Part shown: positions 9,201 to 18,823 of the stretch, in pieces
How the letters are laid out: each line of letters begins with the position of its first letter
Numbering within the stretch: the first letter of the stretch is position 1
Assembly: GCA_949710005.1 (NCBI GenBank)
Contig: OX453280.1
Span: forward strand, 13,194,258 to 13,258,257
DNA length: 64,000 nt
Direction: 5' to 3'
Source: Ricordea florida
Lineage: Eukaryota; Cnidaria; Anthozoa; Corallimorpharia; Ricordeidae
Notes under the pieces: model-generated
Seen by the model: the letters and a program-made list of their open reading frames with translations, nothing else
The model's database searches: none
Told to the model about the DNA's origin: nothing
Made by a program: the position numbers and the translations under genes

Positions 9201-10528
9201 TCAATTAATTCTTTAGTTATTCTTTGTGGGTTTTTATCAGTAGGATAAACGGCTCTTGTTACACACCACTTGAAACATTCATTATCATTATTCTTGGGGT
9301 TAATAAGAGCATTCCTGTTTAACAATTCTTTTGGTAATTGAATATAAGATCCTCCTAAAAGTGGAACAAAACGATCTATAAAAATGTCAAAGAATAGTAC
9401 TCGTTCAAATATCCAACCAGATCCATTATCTATAAATTTATCAAATAATCTAAGTTGTTCATTTGTTAATCTATCAAATAATTCTGATAAATCTGTTGCC
9501 TCGAGAACAATTTCTGATTTTTCAGAAGGAAAGGACCTATCACGGTATACAATTTTCTCTGTAATAAGATCTTTTCTCTTGAACACACATGTAAATATAA
9601 ATTTTGTCTTTAATGATTTTTGTGTTTCAACTCTCTTTCTAAGTAAATCTATAACTTTTGGTTTGATTTTATGTAAGAATGTCTTTTCATCATTCTTTTC
9701 ATTTCCTTCAATCCTATAACTTAAATAATTACCATTAATAGCTGATTCAAATTGTCTTGGTGTAAAATCTTCCTCAATTTCTTTTTCCTCATTTCTTGCT
9801 CCTTCCTTCTCATAATCCCTATTATTTTTTCTTTCACCTTTCTTATTATCACTTTTAGGCGGTGGTTTTATTTCTTTGGGCTTATTTACTTTTTTATATC
9901 TTTCTATAAAATTTTTAGCTACTTTTTCTACTTTATTTTTTGCTGCTACTGCCTTATTTTTTACTTTTTCAGGTATGTATGGTTTTACTACATTCCAAAA
10001 CTTGTTTATTGCATTTCCTAAAAAAGTATTTTGTTTTGGTTTTATTACAGGCGGAGGTGGTCTTTTTGGTGGTTGTTTTGTTTTTATTATAGGCGGTGGT
10101 GGTCGTGGAGGACCTCTTCTGAGACGATTAGGCGGGAGGCCTGGTGGAGTTCCCGGTCGGCGATTGGGCGGTGGGCCTGGTGGCGGGCTATCTGAATTAA
10201 TTCGACCCGGTGAACCAGGCATTGGTTGAGGAATAATTAAAGTTGGTAAATTTGGTTGATTTGCTGGCCTTATTTGTTGTGGTTCAATTTCTGGAATTGG
10301 AAGAGGTAAATTTGGTTGATCTATTGGCCTCATTGGCGTATTACGTAGCTCATTAACAATTCCAGCAATATTAGTAATAATTTGTTGAATATTATTAATT
10401 ACTTCAGGAATATTACTCAACTCTTGAACAAATTCTCTTTTATTAAAACGCGATCGACCAGGAATATTATACCATCTGGCCAAATGTTTCAGTTGCACAA
10501 CATTTAATCTTCTTAATTCTTGTTCCAT
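6215..10528 (-). CDS. polB: Protein-primed family B DNA polymerase
   Basis: The 1437-aa enzyme has an N-terminal SAP-like helix pair (~6-42, VVQLKHLARWYNIPG) and a Pro-rich linker (~70-160). A Cys/His finger lies near 531-550 (CDNCLNPF...H). The exonuclease motifs are Exo I YADFECIL (~594), Exo II NLSGYDAHLF (~754) and Exo III YLQSDVLLLAD (~935). The polymerase motifs are A DANNLYGG (~1038), B NNSVFGK (~1172) and C DTDS (~1268). Between Exo I and Exo II an endonuclease VII/HNH-like motif (HCHLTGKYRGAAHNECN) is embedded, as in many Polinton polymerases. The long N-terminal region may supply the terminal-protein function, which is an inference. The frame is intact. The start is the ATG at 10528. 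Confidence 0.95.
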   Translation of the reverse strand: MEQELRRLNVVQLKHLARWYNIPGRSRFNKREFVQELSNIPEVINNIQQIITNIAGIVNELRNTPMRPIDQPNLPLPIPEIEPQQIRPANQPNLPTLIIPQPMPGSPGRINSDSPPPGPPPNRRPGTPPGLPPNRLRRGPPRPPPPIIKTKQPPKRPPPPVIKPKQNTFLGNAINKFWNVVKPYIPEKVKNKAVAAKNKVEKVAKNFIERYKKVNKPKEIKPPPKSDNKKGERKNNRDYEKEGARNEEKEIEEDFTPRQFESAINGNYLSYRIEGNEKNDEKTFLHKIKPKVIDLLRKRVETQKSLKTKFIFTCVFKRKDLITEKIVYRDRSFPSEKSEIVLEATDLSELFDRLTNEQLRLFDKFIDNGSGWIFERVLFFDIFIDRFVPLLGGSYIQLPKELLNRNALINPKNNDNECFKWCVTRAVYPTDKNPQRITKELIEQSKNFNWNGINFPVSDQDVANFENQNDYDISIFGYDKKIGVYTIKRSMKRGFKLIRLLLLTEETNEEPNKHFVLIKNISALIRRQVTKRKCKLYFCDNCLNPFHLKSTLEKHEGYCYLYKEARIDMLKNKDGSPCFISFKNFVKKMRIPIVAYADFECILKQIKNNEPLDKSKSFTNKYQTHKPVAFGCYIKSFNENICKSRFYRYTAKSSEDDVAQKFVEYLEKEFKEIYKKCISYNVKRSKKFNKNNMTEDEKINYENATHCHICEKELGEDKVIDHCHLTGKYRGAAHNECNLNYKIPKFFPVIIHNLSGYDAHLFINNLAKTEGKIKLIPNNEEKYISFSKEIVVDTFKDKESDKMIDVKRDIRFIDSLKFMSSSLDSLSSNLTKCGKCDVCKGVIKGSRCLNPTDKNLHEITKYFVGEELKLLLRKGVFPYDYLDDFDKLNETQLPSKESFYSKLRGEDISEDDYEHAKKVWETFNMKTMRDYLNLYLQSDVLLLADVFENFRDVCQTNYGLDPAWYYTAPGLAWDAMLKLTKIELEMIIDIDMLIMIEKGVRGGIAQISNRYAKANNPYMKEYDPKITTNYIQYLDANNLYGGAMSKPLPTHDLRWIPKEELKNWRNIPCILEVDLKYPQHLHDLHSDYPSAPERIKVNRVEKLIPNLNDKKKYVVHHETLKKYESLGLEITKIHRGITFEESEWLKPYIDLNTKLRAQAKNDFEKDFFKLMNNSVFGKTMENLRKRVDIRLVTNEKEARKLISKANYNRRTIFSENLMAVHMNITHINYNKPIYLGMCILDISKAMMYDFHYNYIKPKYGEKAKLLMTDTDSLVYDIETEDFHKDISPDVREMFDTSNYPKNHSSGIETGVNKKVIGKFKDEAGGRIITEFVGLRAKLYAFRMDDGEEIKKDKGIKKSVVENSIRFDDYKECLNTKAKQMREMPVIRSYKHFVYTETVNKVALSADDDKRIIQEDGIHTLPYGHYLTKTELGGNCVS

Positions 10529-10570
10529 TTTGTATATTAATTCTTCTTCTTATTAAATTATTATTTCTTT

Positions 10571-10580
10571 CTTTTAAATC
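10571..10580 (-). promoter_or_regulatory. Candidate promoter motif upstream of polB
   Basis: CTTTTAAATC (coding strand GATTTAAAAG) is a degenerate copy of the element motif, 43 bp upstream of the polymerase ATG. The spacer is otherwise A/T with AAGAAGAAGAA. Confidence 0.4.
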
Positions 10581-10624
10581 ATTTTTATTAAATGTGCCAG
10601 GACCCAGATTCACATTGATTTTGC

Positions 10625-10860
10625 ATATCTCCACATTGGCTTGGTTGAGGTTTGGTGAAGGTTTGGTAAGGGTTTGGTTTGGAGTCTGGCGAGGGTTTGG
10701 TAGGGGTTTTGGTTGGGGTTTTGTGAGGGCTTGGTGAGGCCTTGATGAAGTATTTATGAAATTTCGGCAAGAGCCCCGTATTGTCCAGTTTATAAAATCC
10801 TTATTATTTAAATAAAATCGAAATAAAATCGAAATAAAATCGGAATAATAAAATGTGCCA
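10625..10860. repeat. Polinton subterminal repeats: GGTTTGGT minisatellite and 11-bp repeat
   Basis: Between ~10,640 and 10,740 the plus strand is G/T-rich with an irregular GGTTTGGTNAGG unit. From ~10,810 to 10,845 the 11-mer AAATAAAATCG repeats about three times. A GTGCCAGGAYCC box occurs on both sides (from ~10,593 and ~10,854). Repeats of this kind often sit in Polinton terminal regions. Frames read through here (10,467-10,901 minus) are low-complexity and probably not genes. Confidence 0.6.
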
Positions 10861-10869
10861 GGATCCCCA

Positions 10870-11102
10870 TAATCACACAGCAGCGCTACTCTGCGTAACA
10901 TTTGTCGTTCTTCAGGCCAAGAGGCGAACCAAGTGTGCTATAATGTGTAACGTTCGTCGTACTAAGATGACGATGAGAGGTATTTATATTTTGCTGTATT
11001 CTTTCCGTTTTAATATAATTAATAGCAATGTGGAAAACAGAAAACTAAAGGTGATCTTTTAGATCATAACAATTAATTACATCCAAATATAAAGTACAAA
11101 TG
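10870..11102. other. Intergenic, nothing recognised; contains unresolved Polinton end
   Basis: No gene, clear repeat or structured element is seen. The right terminus of the Polinton should lie near here, but without the left terminus in the window it cannot be located. Confidence 0.4.
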
Positions 11103-11799
11103 CAGGCAACTCTCTCATAGCGACCACCTCTCGTAAGCGACCACCCCTCGTAAGCACCATTTTGTCAATAACCGTTTTGTTCCTCAGTCAAATACTATTT
11201 CAAAAACTCTCTCGTAAGCGACCTCTACTCAAATTTCTTAAGCGATCGCGACCACCTTTTACGCCAGAAATTTGGCAGTTTTCTTTGTTTTCTGTTTCCG
11301 TTAAGCGACCACCCGGTATGATCAGGTATGATTGTGAGAAAATCATTACTCGAACGTCACAAAAGTTCAGTTTTAAACAGCGCCGTCGACCAGAATGCTG
11401 ACAGATAATAACAGTTGGTTTGCTCACCAAAAAGATGGCTGTAATACGATCTGAAGATAACCAAGTGATAACCATGTTAGAGTGATATTTGATATGCAAA
11501 AGGAGCGAATCAATGCTGCATGATAAGCAAAGGAAGACGATTTGGTGTTCTATTTTGATTCCCAGGTATTGTTCGCTGAAAATTGAACTTCAGATGATTT
11601 TGATTAACAAGTGACACATTTTAAACTGCATTGTACTTTTCCCGAATCGTTGAAAACGTCGTTTACTTGCCTAATTTTAGCTTATATGTATTTATGTAAT
11701 TACGTTAATCAATTGAGTTTGAGCCTATCTTATTGATTTTTCTCGTAAGCGACCACTTTGTTGTGCAGCAAGGGTAGTCGCCTACGAGAGAGTTGACTG
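11103..11799. mobile_element. Non-autonomous DNA transposon with CAG termini
   Basis: The ends match as inverted repeats: CAGGCAACTCTCTC at the left and GAGAGAGTTGACTG at the right. Both carry subterminal copies of CTCGTAAGCGACCA in reverse orientation, at least six in all. CAG ends and a TA on the right (TG on the left, possibly a mutated TA) are consistent with a pogo/Tigger or other Tc1/mariner-type MITE. No transposase frame remains. Confidence 0.62.
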
Positions 11800-12147
11800 T
11801 AATTTGTCTCAAGTACTATTTCATATGCCAACCCGTCACTGACCACTTCAAGTTTGCCTATGGATGCTGGATAACAACACTTCAGGACACAAGGAAGTCA
11901 AGTCACTTAACCAACAAGTTATGCAGTTAAACAACAAAACATATAATTCCAACTTCTATCCAAAAGCATCTATTTTCTACAAAAAATGTTATCTCTATTC
12001 TTCTCTACAGTAAGAAACACAATGATGACTTTCAAACAAGAAACGCTTGTCCTTCCCCAAGAAAAAAAAAAACACGTCTGGACATCCCAGGATCTATGGC
12101 AAAAGATTAAACGAATTGACTCTTACTACAAAACATCCTTACCACTA
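11800..12147. other. Intergenic, no feature seen
   Basis: AT-rich sequence with one A-run (12,061-12,071). No gene or repeat is recognised. Confidence 0.3.
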
Positions 12148-12527
12148 CAGGGGCTTAGCCAGACTATAGATCTGTAGGCCTGTGCTTAAAATGTTTTGGC
12201 CTGATCACTTCCCCTTGTAATAATTAGAGGTTGTTGGGTTGAACTATAAACTCAAAGGGCTGCTGAGGTCAGTGCGTACTAGTCATGCCTGCTATTTTCA
12301 AAATATATAGAGATGAAAGTCAGCCACGCCAACACCTAGACAAAAAACTGCGCAAGATTTCCGCACAGGCCCCTACTTCAATATGCATGCAGCGGATGAA
12401 TTGTTTAGGGTAACGCACATGTAAAGATTTCTTGTTATCGATTGCAGAATGAAACAGTCTGGCTACAGCATGCATAATGAAGTAGGGACCTGTGTGGAAA
12501 ACATTCCAAAAACTGGCTAAGCCCCTG
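12148..12527. mobile_element. hAT-like MITE with 5-bp duplication CACTA
   Basis: Perfect 15-bp terminal inverted repeats CAGGGGCTTAGCCAG flank a 380-bp sequence. CACTA is present directly on both sides (12,143-12,147 and 12,528-12,532). CAGGGG-type ends are characteristic of hAT elements. A 5-bp rather than 8-bp duplication would fit the hAT5 group. A smaller MITE is nested inside. Confidence 0.68.
12365..12493. mobile_element. Small MITE (ACAGGT family), copy 1, nested
   Basis: Inverted ends ACAGGCCCCTACTTC... and ...GAAGTAGGGACCTGT enclose ~129 bp with internal GCATGCA on both arms. It is the same family as 13,952-14,070. Confidence 0.6.
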
Positions 12528-12532
12528 CACTA

Positions 12533-13951
12533 GACAAGAGATAACACTCCAAACAAAGAGAAAACCAGTTCCAGTATCCACAATGAAATGAGCATTACAG
12601 ACTTAAGAAACTTAAAATGAAAAGGAACAGGTGTCAGTCAATACAACTGAAGTTTTCAAGGATTAATTTTAGTTTTTTATCGTGAGAACTATGTATTTCA
12701 ACTTAAATGTTCTATTATGCAATTAAACTTACTCTTTTAATGACACATATCATATCGATCTTATTGATACTGGCCATGATACATAGAAACAAAGGACATT
12801 CCCAAACATTAACATCAATAATTCCTACAAATTCTAGACATCCTGATTTCACAGCAAATATTACTGCCAAGCTGGGGCGATTAAAAAACTCTCACATTCT
12901 GCACTTCAAGAGGTAGAAAATAAATATTCACACAGCCATCTGGTATAAATATAATTAAATTAGTGATTTGGGAATAAACCCCCAGTGGAAACACTAAACG
13001 TTTAACTAACGCGACTGGATTCAATCAAATATTTAGCAGAAACCTTCTAATAAGCAGACAGTAGCTAAAATCCCCAAATTTATTTCCCTTATTAACTGTA
13101 AGAAAAAAAAATTATACAAGCACCTAAAAAGTAGCTGAAAAGACTATTTACACTGTTGACAACCTGCATTTATGCTTACATGCAAACATGCTGAACAGGC
13201 AAACAATAAGGCCACATCTTATGAAGACATGCCTTCTGTAAAACCAATGCATTCCGTATTGAACCAATGCTAACACACATACAATTTATACATAAATTTT
13301 CAAAACCATCACCTAGCAGCTGAGCCAGCAAACATAAACAAATGTAAACATGTTTCAAATTAATACAACAAATAAATTATTATCAGGATGTTACATGTCA
13401 ATAATTGTAAATGTAAATAAAAAGCATTTATTGTCGATAAAAATCGATACCAATTAATGCACAACTATCAAAAGACGATAACAGTCCACCACAAAATTTC
13501 ATGTCGGATTATCAATTCCTATTGATATCATCGATTTCATTTCAATGTTCAAAAACAGTAAAAATACTGCGAGTAAGAATTGTTTTGTTGTCAATAATAA
13601 TCAATAAACTGCAATCGAAATTGACTACCACTCTTTACAATATTGTGATTATCGACTTTTATGAAAAAATATCACTTGTCGATAATTAATTGACAGTTTT
13701 AAAGCATTATCAAGTTTTCGACTTGCTTTCCAATAATCCATTTCAATCGACATGCTGATATTATTCAGAAAATTGAAAATCCAGTTTTCAACAATCTCCA
13801 TTTTCTATGTAATGACATTAATTGATCATCGCATTGATCATCTCCATTTTCTAAGCCACTGTTTTCAGAATCTCTGTTAAATTGAAAGTTCCTGAGCTCT
13901 AATGTGACACAAAGACTTCATCACACGCTGACACATACTAAGGATTACATT
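12533..13951. other. AT-rich intergenic region, no gene recognised
   Basis: Short frames only. From ~13,430 to 13,700 the sequence is rich in ATCGAT/TCGATAA words on both strands, suggesting a decayed palindromic repeat, but no termini could be defined. Confidence 0.3.
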
Positions 13952-14070
13952 ACAGGTACCTTAAGTTCATTACGCATGCTGTAGCCGTACGGTTTCGTAC
14001 TAAGAAATGTTTGCACGCGCACTTCCCAAGACAATTCAACTACAGCATGCATAACGAAGTAGGAACCTGT
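13952..14070. mobile_element. Small MITE (ACAGGT family), copy 2
   Basis: Ends ACAGGTACCTTAAGTTCATT and its approximate complement ...AACGAAGTAGGAACCTGT enclose 119 bp. The inner arm GCATGCTGTAG/CTACAGCATGC is perfect. TA (left, before CAGG) and TG (right, after CCTG) flank it, so a TA-duplicating family is possible. Confidence 0.62.
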
Positions 14071-14730
14071 GAGAAAATCTCACCAAAGATAATTTTCCTT
14101 AGTCAGTTTGATCGGTAGATCTCAGTGGAGCCATTTGAGATAGCTGCTCCTCAACCATCGCGATGCTGGCTGGGAACAATGGCATCGTACTGTTGGGAAT
14201 CTTGAGATTGCCTCCAACACTACGTTATGTCCCGATAAACTCACGTTTGCAAACCACACACGATTGAATAAAATCACGATTGTAATTCCGCTTTGACGCT
14301 GTTGATCGTTCACGCTCAGATATTGAAAACTAAAAACGTTACAGGACAAAGGTTCCTTTTCCCACGTGCTACTAATGGAGTAGTACTTACATCTAATTGG
14401 TTAATCTGTCATTGTTCATTTCCGATCATTATTCCCCACGATTAAGTGATTGACATGTTTATTTGAAGAAAGTAATGTAAACCCAAACGAATAAATGAGT
14501 TAATTGATAGTGAAAACTAAAACCCTAACATAAACGCGCAATTTCTGACAGTACATAAAAATTGACTGCAATTAGTTAGATCATCGGAACTTTATCTTCC
14601 CTTATGATCATCTTAATCCTTAACTCTCCCCAAACCAAACTCTTGTAAACACCACGATACCTCTCCCTGATATTACTAGACAAGTAAGCTTACTTCTTGA
14701 ACCATAATTAGGCGTAACTATATTTATCAT
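14071..14730. other. Intergenic, no feature seen
   Basis: No convincing gene, RNA or repeat. Confidence 0.3.
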
Positions 14731-14826
14731 CCCTCTCGAAGTGAGGTTACTAATCGTGTCGCTTTCGGTCAGACCACGTGGCTCGCAAGCCCGAGTAAAT
14801 CGAGCCGAGAGTTTTTATATATGTAT
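14731..14826. repeat. R1 spacer unit, copy 1
   Basis: About 95 bp containing GGTTACTAATCGTGTCG, TCAGACCACGTGGCTCGCAA and CGAGCCGAGAG, then TATATATG. The same unit recurs three times at 15.47-15.84 kb and before R1 copies at 18.67, 24.41 and 30.36 kb. Confidence 0.75.
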
Positions 14827-15470
14827 ATCTATTGGGGCTTTCCATTCACCGAAAATTTTCGGTTTGAATTTTTGAAAATTTCTGTCTCGAATAGAACGGG
14901 CTAATTCTCGGTCGTCACGTGGTCAGTTTTTTGCCTCAGGCTTCTTGACGCCGCTTTTTGCATGTATTCAAAATAGCGGGTGTCGCGCAGCAACCGATTA
15001 TGGGCGATTATGATCCTAATTTCATTTTTAATTCGCTCTTGTTCGATGATGAAAACGAAATACCCTTAGTGGCTGCAGTTTCGTGCTCCAAGTGGAGACG
15101 TCGGAACCGTATAAATGGCTTCATGCAAGAGACGGCTCCTTCATAGTCGCAGCCGGAATTTTCTTTTTTTTTTCTTCCAAAGAGCATGCGAGGAGACTAG
15201 AGAACCGTCCGACTGGAAGTTTTTGAATGCAACACAAGAATTTTTTAAATTCCGAAATTTCCAATTTCGGGAACACTGAAAAGGTTGTCCTAAATTTTTG
15301 AAAATCATTTCCGGAAAAGATCTGTTCCATTCGATTCCTACGCGATCGAGGGGGGCGTAAGGGGGGTCCGAAAACTGCAAAACCGCACAGAAATACGCCA
15401 AAAAACCCCAAACCGCACGTACATGGAGGCCGCACTATTAAAGCTAAAGTTACCAAGTTTTGTGTTACAT
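14827..15470. other. Unrecognised insert with short open frame
   Basis: The block begins GGGGCTTTCCATTCACCG with a CGAAAATTTTCG palindrome and interrupts the spacer array. A plus-strand frame from the ATG at 15,000 to 15,146 encodes 48 residues (acidic start MGDYDPNFIFNSLLFDDENE, then basic KWRRRNRI). It could be the start of a transposase exon, but nothing identifies it. Confidence 0.3.
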
Positions 15471-15548
15471 TCTGAGGTTACTAATCGTGTCGGTTCCGGT
15501 CAGACCACGTGGCTCGCTAGCCCGAGTAAATCGAGCCGAGAGTTTTTA

Positions 15549-15595
<47 letters not shown>

Positions 15596-15848
15596 TTATT
15601 TCCTCGCGAAGCGAGGTTACTAATCGTGTCGGTTCCGGTCAGACCACGTGGCTCGCAAGCCCGAGTAAATCGAGCCGAGAGTTTTTATATATGTATATAT
15701 ATATATTTATTCCTCGCGAAGCGAGGTTACTAATCGTGTCGGTTCCGGTCAGACCACGTGGCTCGCAAGCCCGAGTAAATCGAGCCGAGAGTTTTTATAT
15801 ATGTATATATATATATATATTTATATATATGTTTATATATATCTATAT
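15471..15848. repeat. Tandem array of three R1 spacer units with (TA)n
   Basis: Three direct copies of the ~110-bp spacer begin near 15,472, 15,613 and 15,722, each ending in TTTTTATATATG(TA)n. The units start with the hairpin CCTCGCGAAGCGAGG. The longest TA run is 15,549-15,590. Frames across it reading (YI)n are microsatellite artefacts. Confidence 0.85.
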
Positions 15849-15851
15849 TTT

Positions 15852-16719
15852 AAAGGTGTCCGTTCGCAGGCCAGGTTACCTGGCAATAGTAACGCACTTG
15901 AGAACGCTGAATTTCCGCCATTATTCGGTGATGCCTTTTTGAAAGTAATGTAAATTTTGTGAAAACCGATTTCACTCGTCCTGGAAGTACATCCCAGCAA
16001 GGTGATCTCCAAGATATTCAAGAAATATTAGCACGAGATCGTCGCCGAGTAAGTTCGAATACCGTGAAAATCAACACGAGGAAAGCACGACTCAAAGCAG
16101 GGATAGAGAAACGACAGCAGGGAGAATAACAACAGAAATCGCAGCCAAGACAACAACTGCTCGCTCCAGAAAAAGGCAAACGAAACAGCAGGGAAAAGGA
16201 CCAGGAATTCAATCAAGTTAGTTTTGAATTTGAATGTGTTATTGATAGAAATACAGGACATGAGTGAACGATTACATAACGAAATATATTGGTGTACTAC
16301 ATTTAGCAAAACGACTTAGAAGGGACACCGAGTAAGAACGACTTCAACGATTGGAGATGTCTCTGGAAAATAATTCTATTAGTCTAAAACCGGAATCGGA
16401 AGACGACCAACAGATTACAAGAGAATGTAAATAGGTATTTTTCATAATAAAACGATAGCGTTTCCAGTTTGAAGTAATTTCCAACACAGAGAGTTGCAGT
16501 TGTTATAGCAATCATTTATAACGATGTGATCTGATATCATTGCAACAGTGAAAATATTGTAAATTTTCTTGATCTAGCAGTTATGTTAAACATTTTCAAC
16601 AGAATGTATACCCTGTGTCACTATAAAGTACTGGTTCTGCAATATTATCAGTGATCAATGTGATCATTTTAAAATAAAGCAAATGTGATTACTGAATTCT
16701 GAGTAGTATTTCTCTTTGC

Positions 16720-16750
<31 letters not shown>

Positions 16751-18663
16751 TCTCTGATTGAAAGGTTTCAATAATATTGTGTAGAGACAAGTTTCATAGC
16801 CTTTTCACAATGGGTCAGTTTTACCTTAGAGTGCAATGACCCCCCCCCCTGATAATATTGCTATCTAGAACCCCTGCCCTTTTTTCACAAATGAAATGTT
16901 AATTCAAGCCTTAATTTGCAAAGTTAGACATAACATATTAACTTTGTTACTTTCTGCCGTTTACTTTATTTTTATGTCAAATATCAATATTTCATAACAA
17001 CCACAACATGCAATTAACCTTTTACATTGGAAAAACTTTATAAAGAAGAAAATAAATTTGTAATGCAAAAATGTTTATGATCTTTCTCATATATTCATTG
17101 CAAGTGTGCTGTATGTAGTAACAAGTGTTTCAAGTTTCCTAAATGCCCTATGCTTTCAATAATGATTTTCCACACAAACTTTCTAGACAAATGACTGCAC
17201 TAGATTCTAAGCCTTTTAGAAGAAATGGTATTGTTTGGAGCTGTTTTGATTACTACAACCTCTGATGAAAAGCCTATTAAGAAGATTTTTGTATTGCTTT
17301 TAGTAGTAGAGTAACAATAACTTTACCAAGATTAAGACATGAATCCCACCCCATAAAAATATATTATGTTTAACATAAAAAATATAACAATAATAATATC
17401 AATACCAGTAATAATAATAGTAATGATAATAATAATGATAATAATATAATGATAGTTCTTCTCGTTACTATATGTCATTGGTTACAGTTCAATACCTCTG
17501 GCTGCCATGACTTTTTCGATGAAATACCGTCCTTATATTAAATCTTTCTTCTGCAGTTTTTATAATAGAAATTTTCATATATTCAAAATAATGTACTATT
17601 CTATGGTTGGGTATGGATATTTTGCCTGTTTCTGTAACAGCACAATTAAACTTTCATGTGGTATATACTTTTGACTGATTGATGTTGATTTCACATTATT
17701 TTTTTACAGGAGTACGTAGTGCAGCAATCTTTTTGAACATATTAAGATTTCAATAACTCTTTCTTACATGTATTGTTTTTATGATATGACCTAAAAATAG
17801 CACAACCACATACTATACAGTGGGCACTCACTATTACCAAACCTTTATTCAAAGCTTTTGTAGAATCCAATTGTTTTACCTCCAATTTGTTGATATGGCA
17901 TCTCTTTTGAGGGAAGAGGAATTTTTCTATCTACCACTGGGGGTACCATTGCAACTGGAAAGAGTACACACATTAAAACATGCACTATTCATAATGCTCT
18001 CAATTGTGGTTACCCGGGAATGAAATAATGACTGCAGTAGACAATAAAATATCTAATCAGAAGATTCTTCTTACAATGAATCTCATGCAATTATAACCAA
18101 AAAAACATAAACAAAAAATAATTGGAGCGTTCAGCTCATCCTCTGTGTAAGAACATATTGTGTTCAAAAGTGATGTACAACAAAGAAGACAAAGCAGTAG
18201 AGACTAAGAAAATAAAACTAAAGAAAAAAAACACAGGTTTTTACACCGTGGTAAACACAAGCATTCATATCAACTCTTCAAGATTTCACCTGCAAAAGAT
18301 TTACAATCATTTTCAATTTGTGTGAGGTGAATATTATTGTGATACTTCATCGACTCTGTATTCCCTGTCAAGATAATAAATAATTTTACTTCTATTCCCT
18401 CTGGTGCAATCTCAGTGGCAGTGAAAGAGCTAAATGAAGGTCAATTTTTAAGCACTGTGTTGAGCGGTATACTGATCATGTAATTTGCACCAGGTGTCAC
18501 TAATTGTGTACCAAACACAGCATAAGAAATAAAATAATGGGGATTACGCTAATATAAAAAATAAAATATATAATATAAAAAAAAATAAAGAATAAAATAT
18601 GAAAGCATTGTGACTTCTTCAAAAACTAGCTTCGCGAGGTTTTTGCGGGAGTCGTATTTCTAG
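15852..18663. mobile_element. R1 repeat, copy 1 (full length, ~2.8 kb)
   Basis: It starts AAAGGTGTCCGTTCGCAGG with the near-palindrome CCAGGTTACCTGG and ends CGCGAGGTTTTTGCGGGAGTC...TTTCTAG. The first ~350 bp are the best conserved part among copies and contain a broken Arg-rich frame. The rest is AT-rich with a poly-C run (16,841-16,849), a (TA)n tract near 16,722 and ATA/GATA repeats near 17,400. No transposase or reverse transcriptase is recognised. The superfamily is unknown. CTAG at the 3' end would be compatible with a Helitron CTRR end, but no convincing 3' hairpin is seen. Confidence 0.75.
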
Positions 18664-18823
18664 TATATATGTTTATTCCTCGCGAAGCGAGGCCGAAGGT
18701 CGAGCGTAGCGAGGTTACTAATCGTGTCGGTTCCGGTCAGACCACGTGGCTCGCAAGCCCGAGTAAATCGAGCCGAGAGTTTTTATATATGTATATATAT
18801 ATATTTATATATATCTATATTTT
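18664..18823. repeat. R1 spacer unit before R1 copy 2
   Basis: Contains CCTCGCGAAGCGAGG, the GGTTACTAATCG...CGAGCCGAGAG block and a TA tract, directly followed by the R1 start. Confidence 0.8.

Larger units (their letters stand above)
1..10870. mobile_element. Polinton/Maverick (adintovirus-like) element, right part
   Basis: Packaging ATPase, double-jelly-roll-type capsid protein, rve integrase and protein-primed DNA polymerase B occur together, which is the Polinton/Maverick hallmark set. All genes except the integrase read on the minus strand, with intergenic gaps mostly of 10-60 bp. Every reading frame is open, including the 4.3-kb polymerase, so the copy is young or still active. The element runs off the left edge, so its left terminal inverted repeat and target duplication cannot be seen. 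The adenovirus-type protease and minor capsid gene usual for the group were not recognised. The right end is set only approximately, after the subterminal repeats near 10.87 kb. Confidence 0.88.

Noticed and set aside
10600..10760. Telomere-like repeat
   Set aside because: The G/T-rich unit GGTTTGGTNAGG is irregular and does not match TTAGGG.
10467..10901. 144-codon minus-strand frame overlapping the polB start
   Set aside because: Low-complexity Pro/Thr/Lys/Pro periodicity comes from the GGTTTGGT minisatellite. No ATG-led conserved domain.
14731..15848. Possible CRISPR-like array from regularly spaced repeats
   Set aside because: The units are contiguous ~110-bp tandem repeats ending in TA microsatellite in a eukaryotic genome. 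No short repeat/unique spacer pattern.
15423..15942. Frames with long (YI)n stretches
   Set aside because: They are translations of (TA)n microsatellite and spacer repeats, not proteins.
18600..18663. Helitron 3' end (CTAG) for R1
   Set aside because: The CTRR-like end is present but no stable 16-20-bp hairpin precedes it, and the TC start is not consistent between copies.
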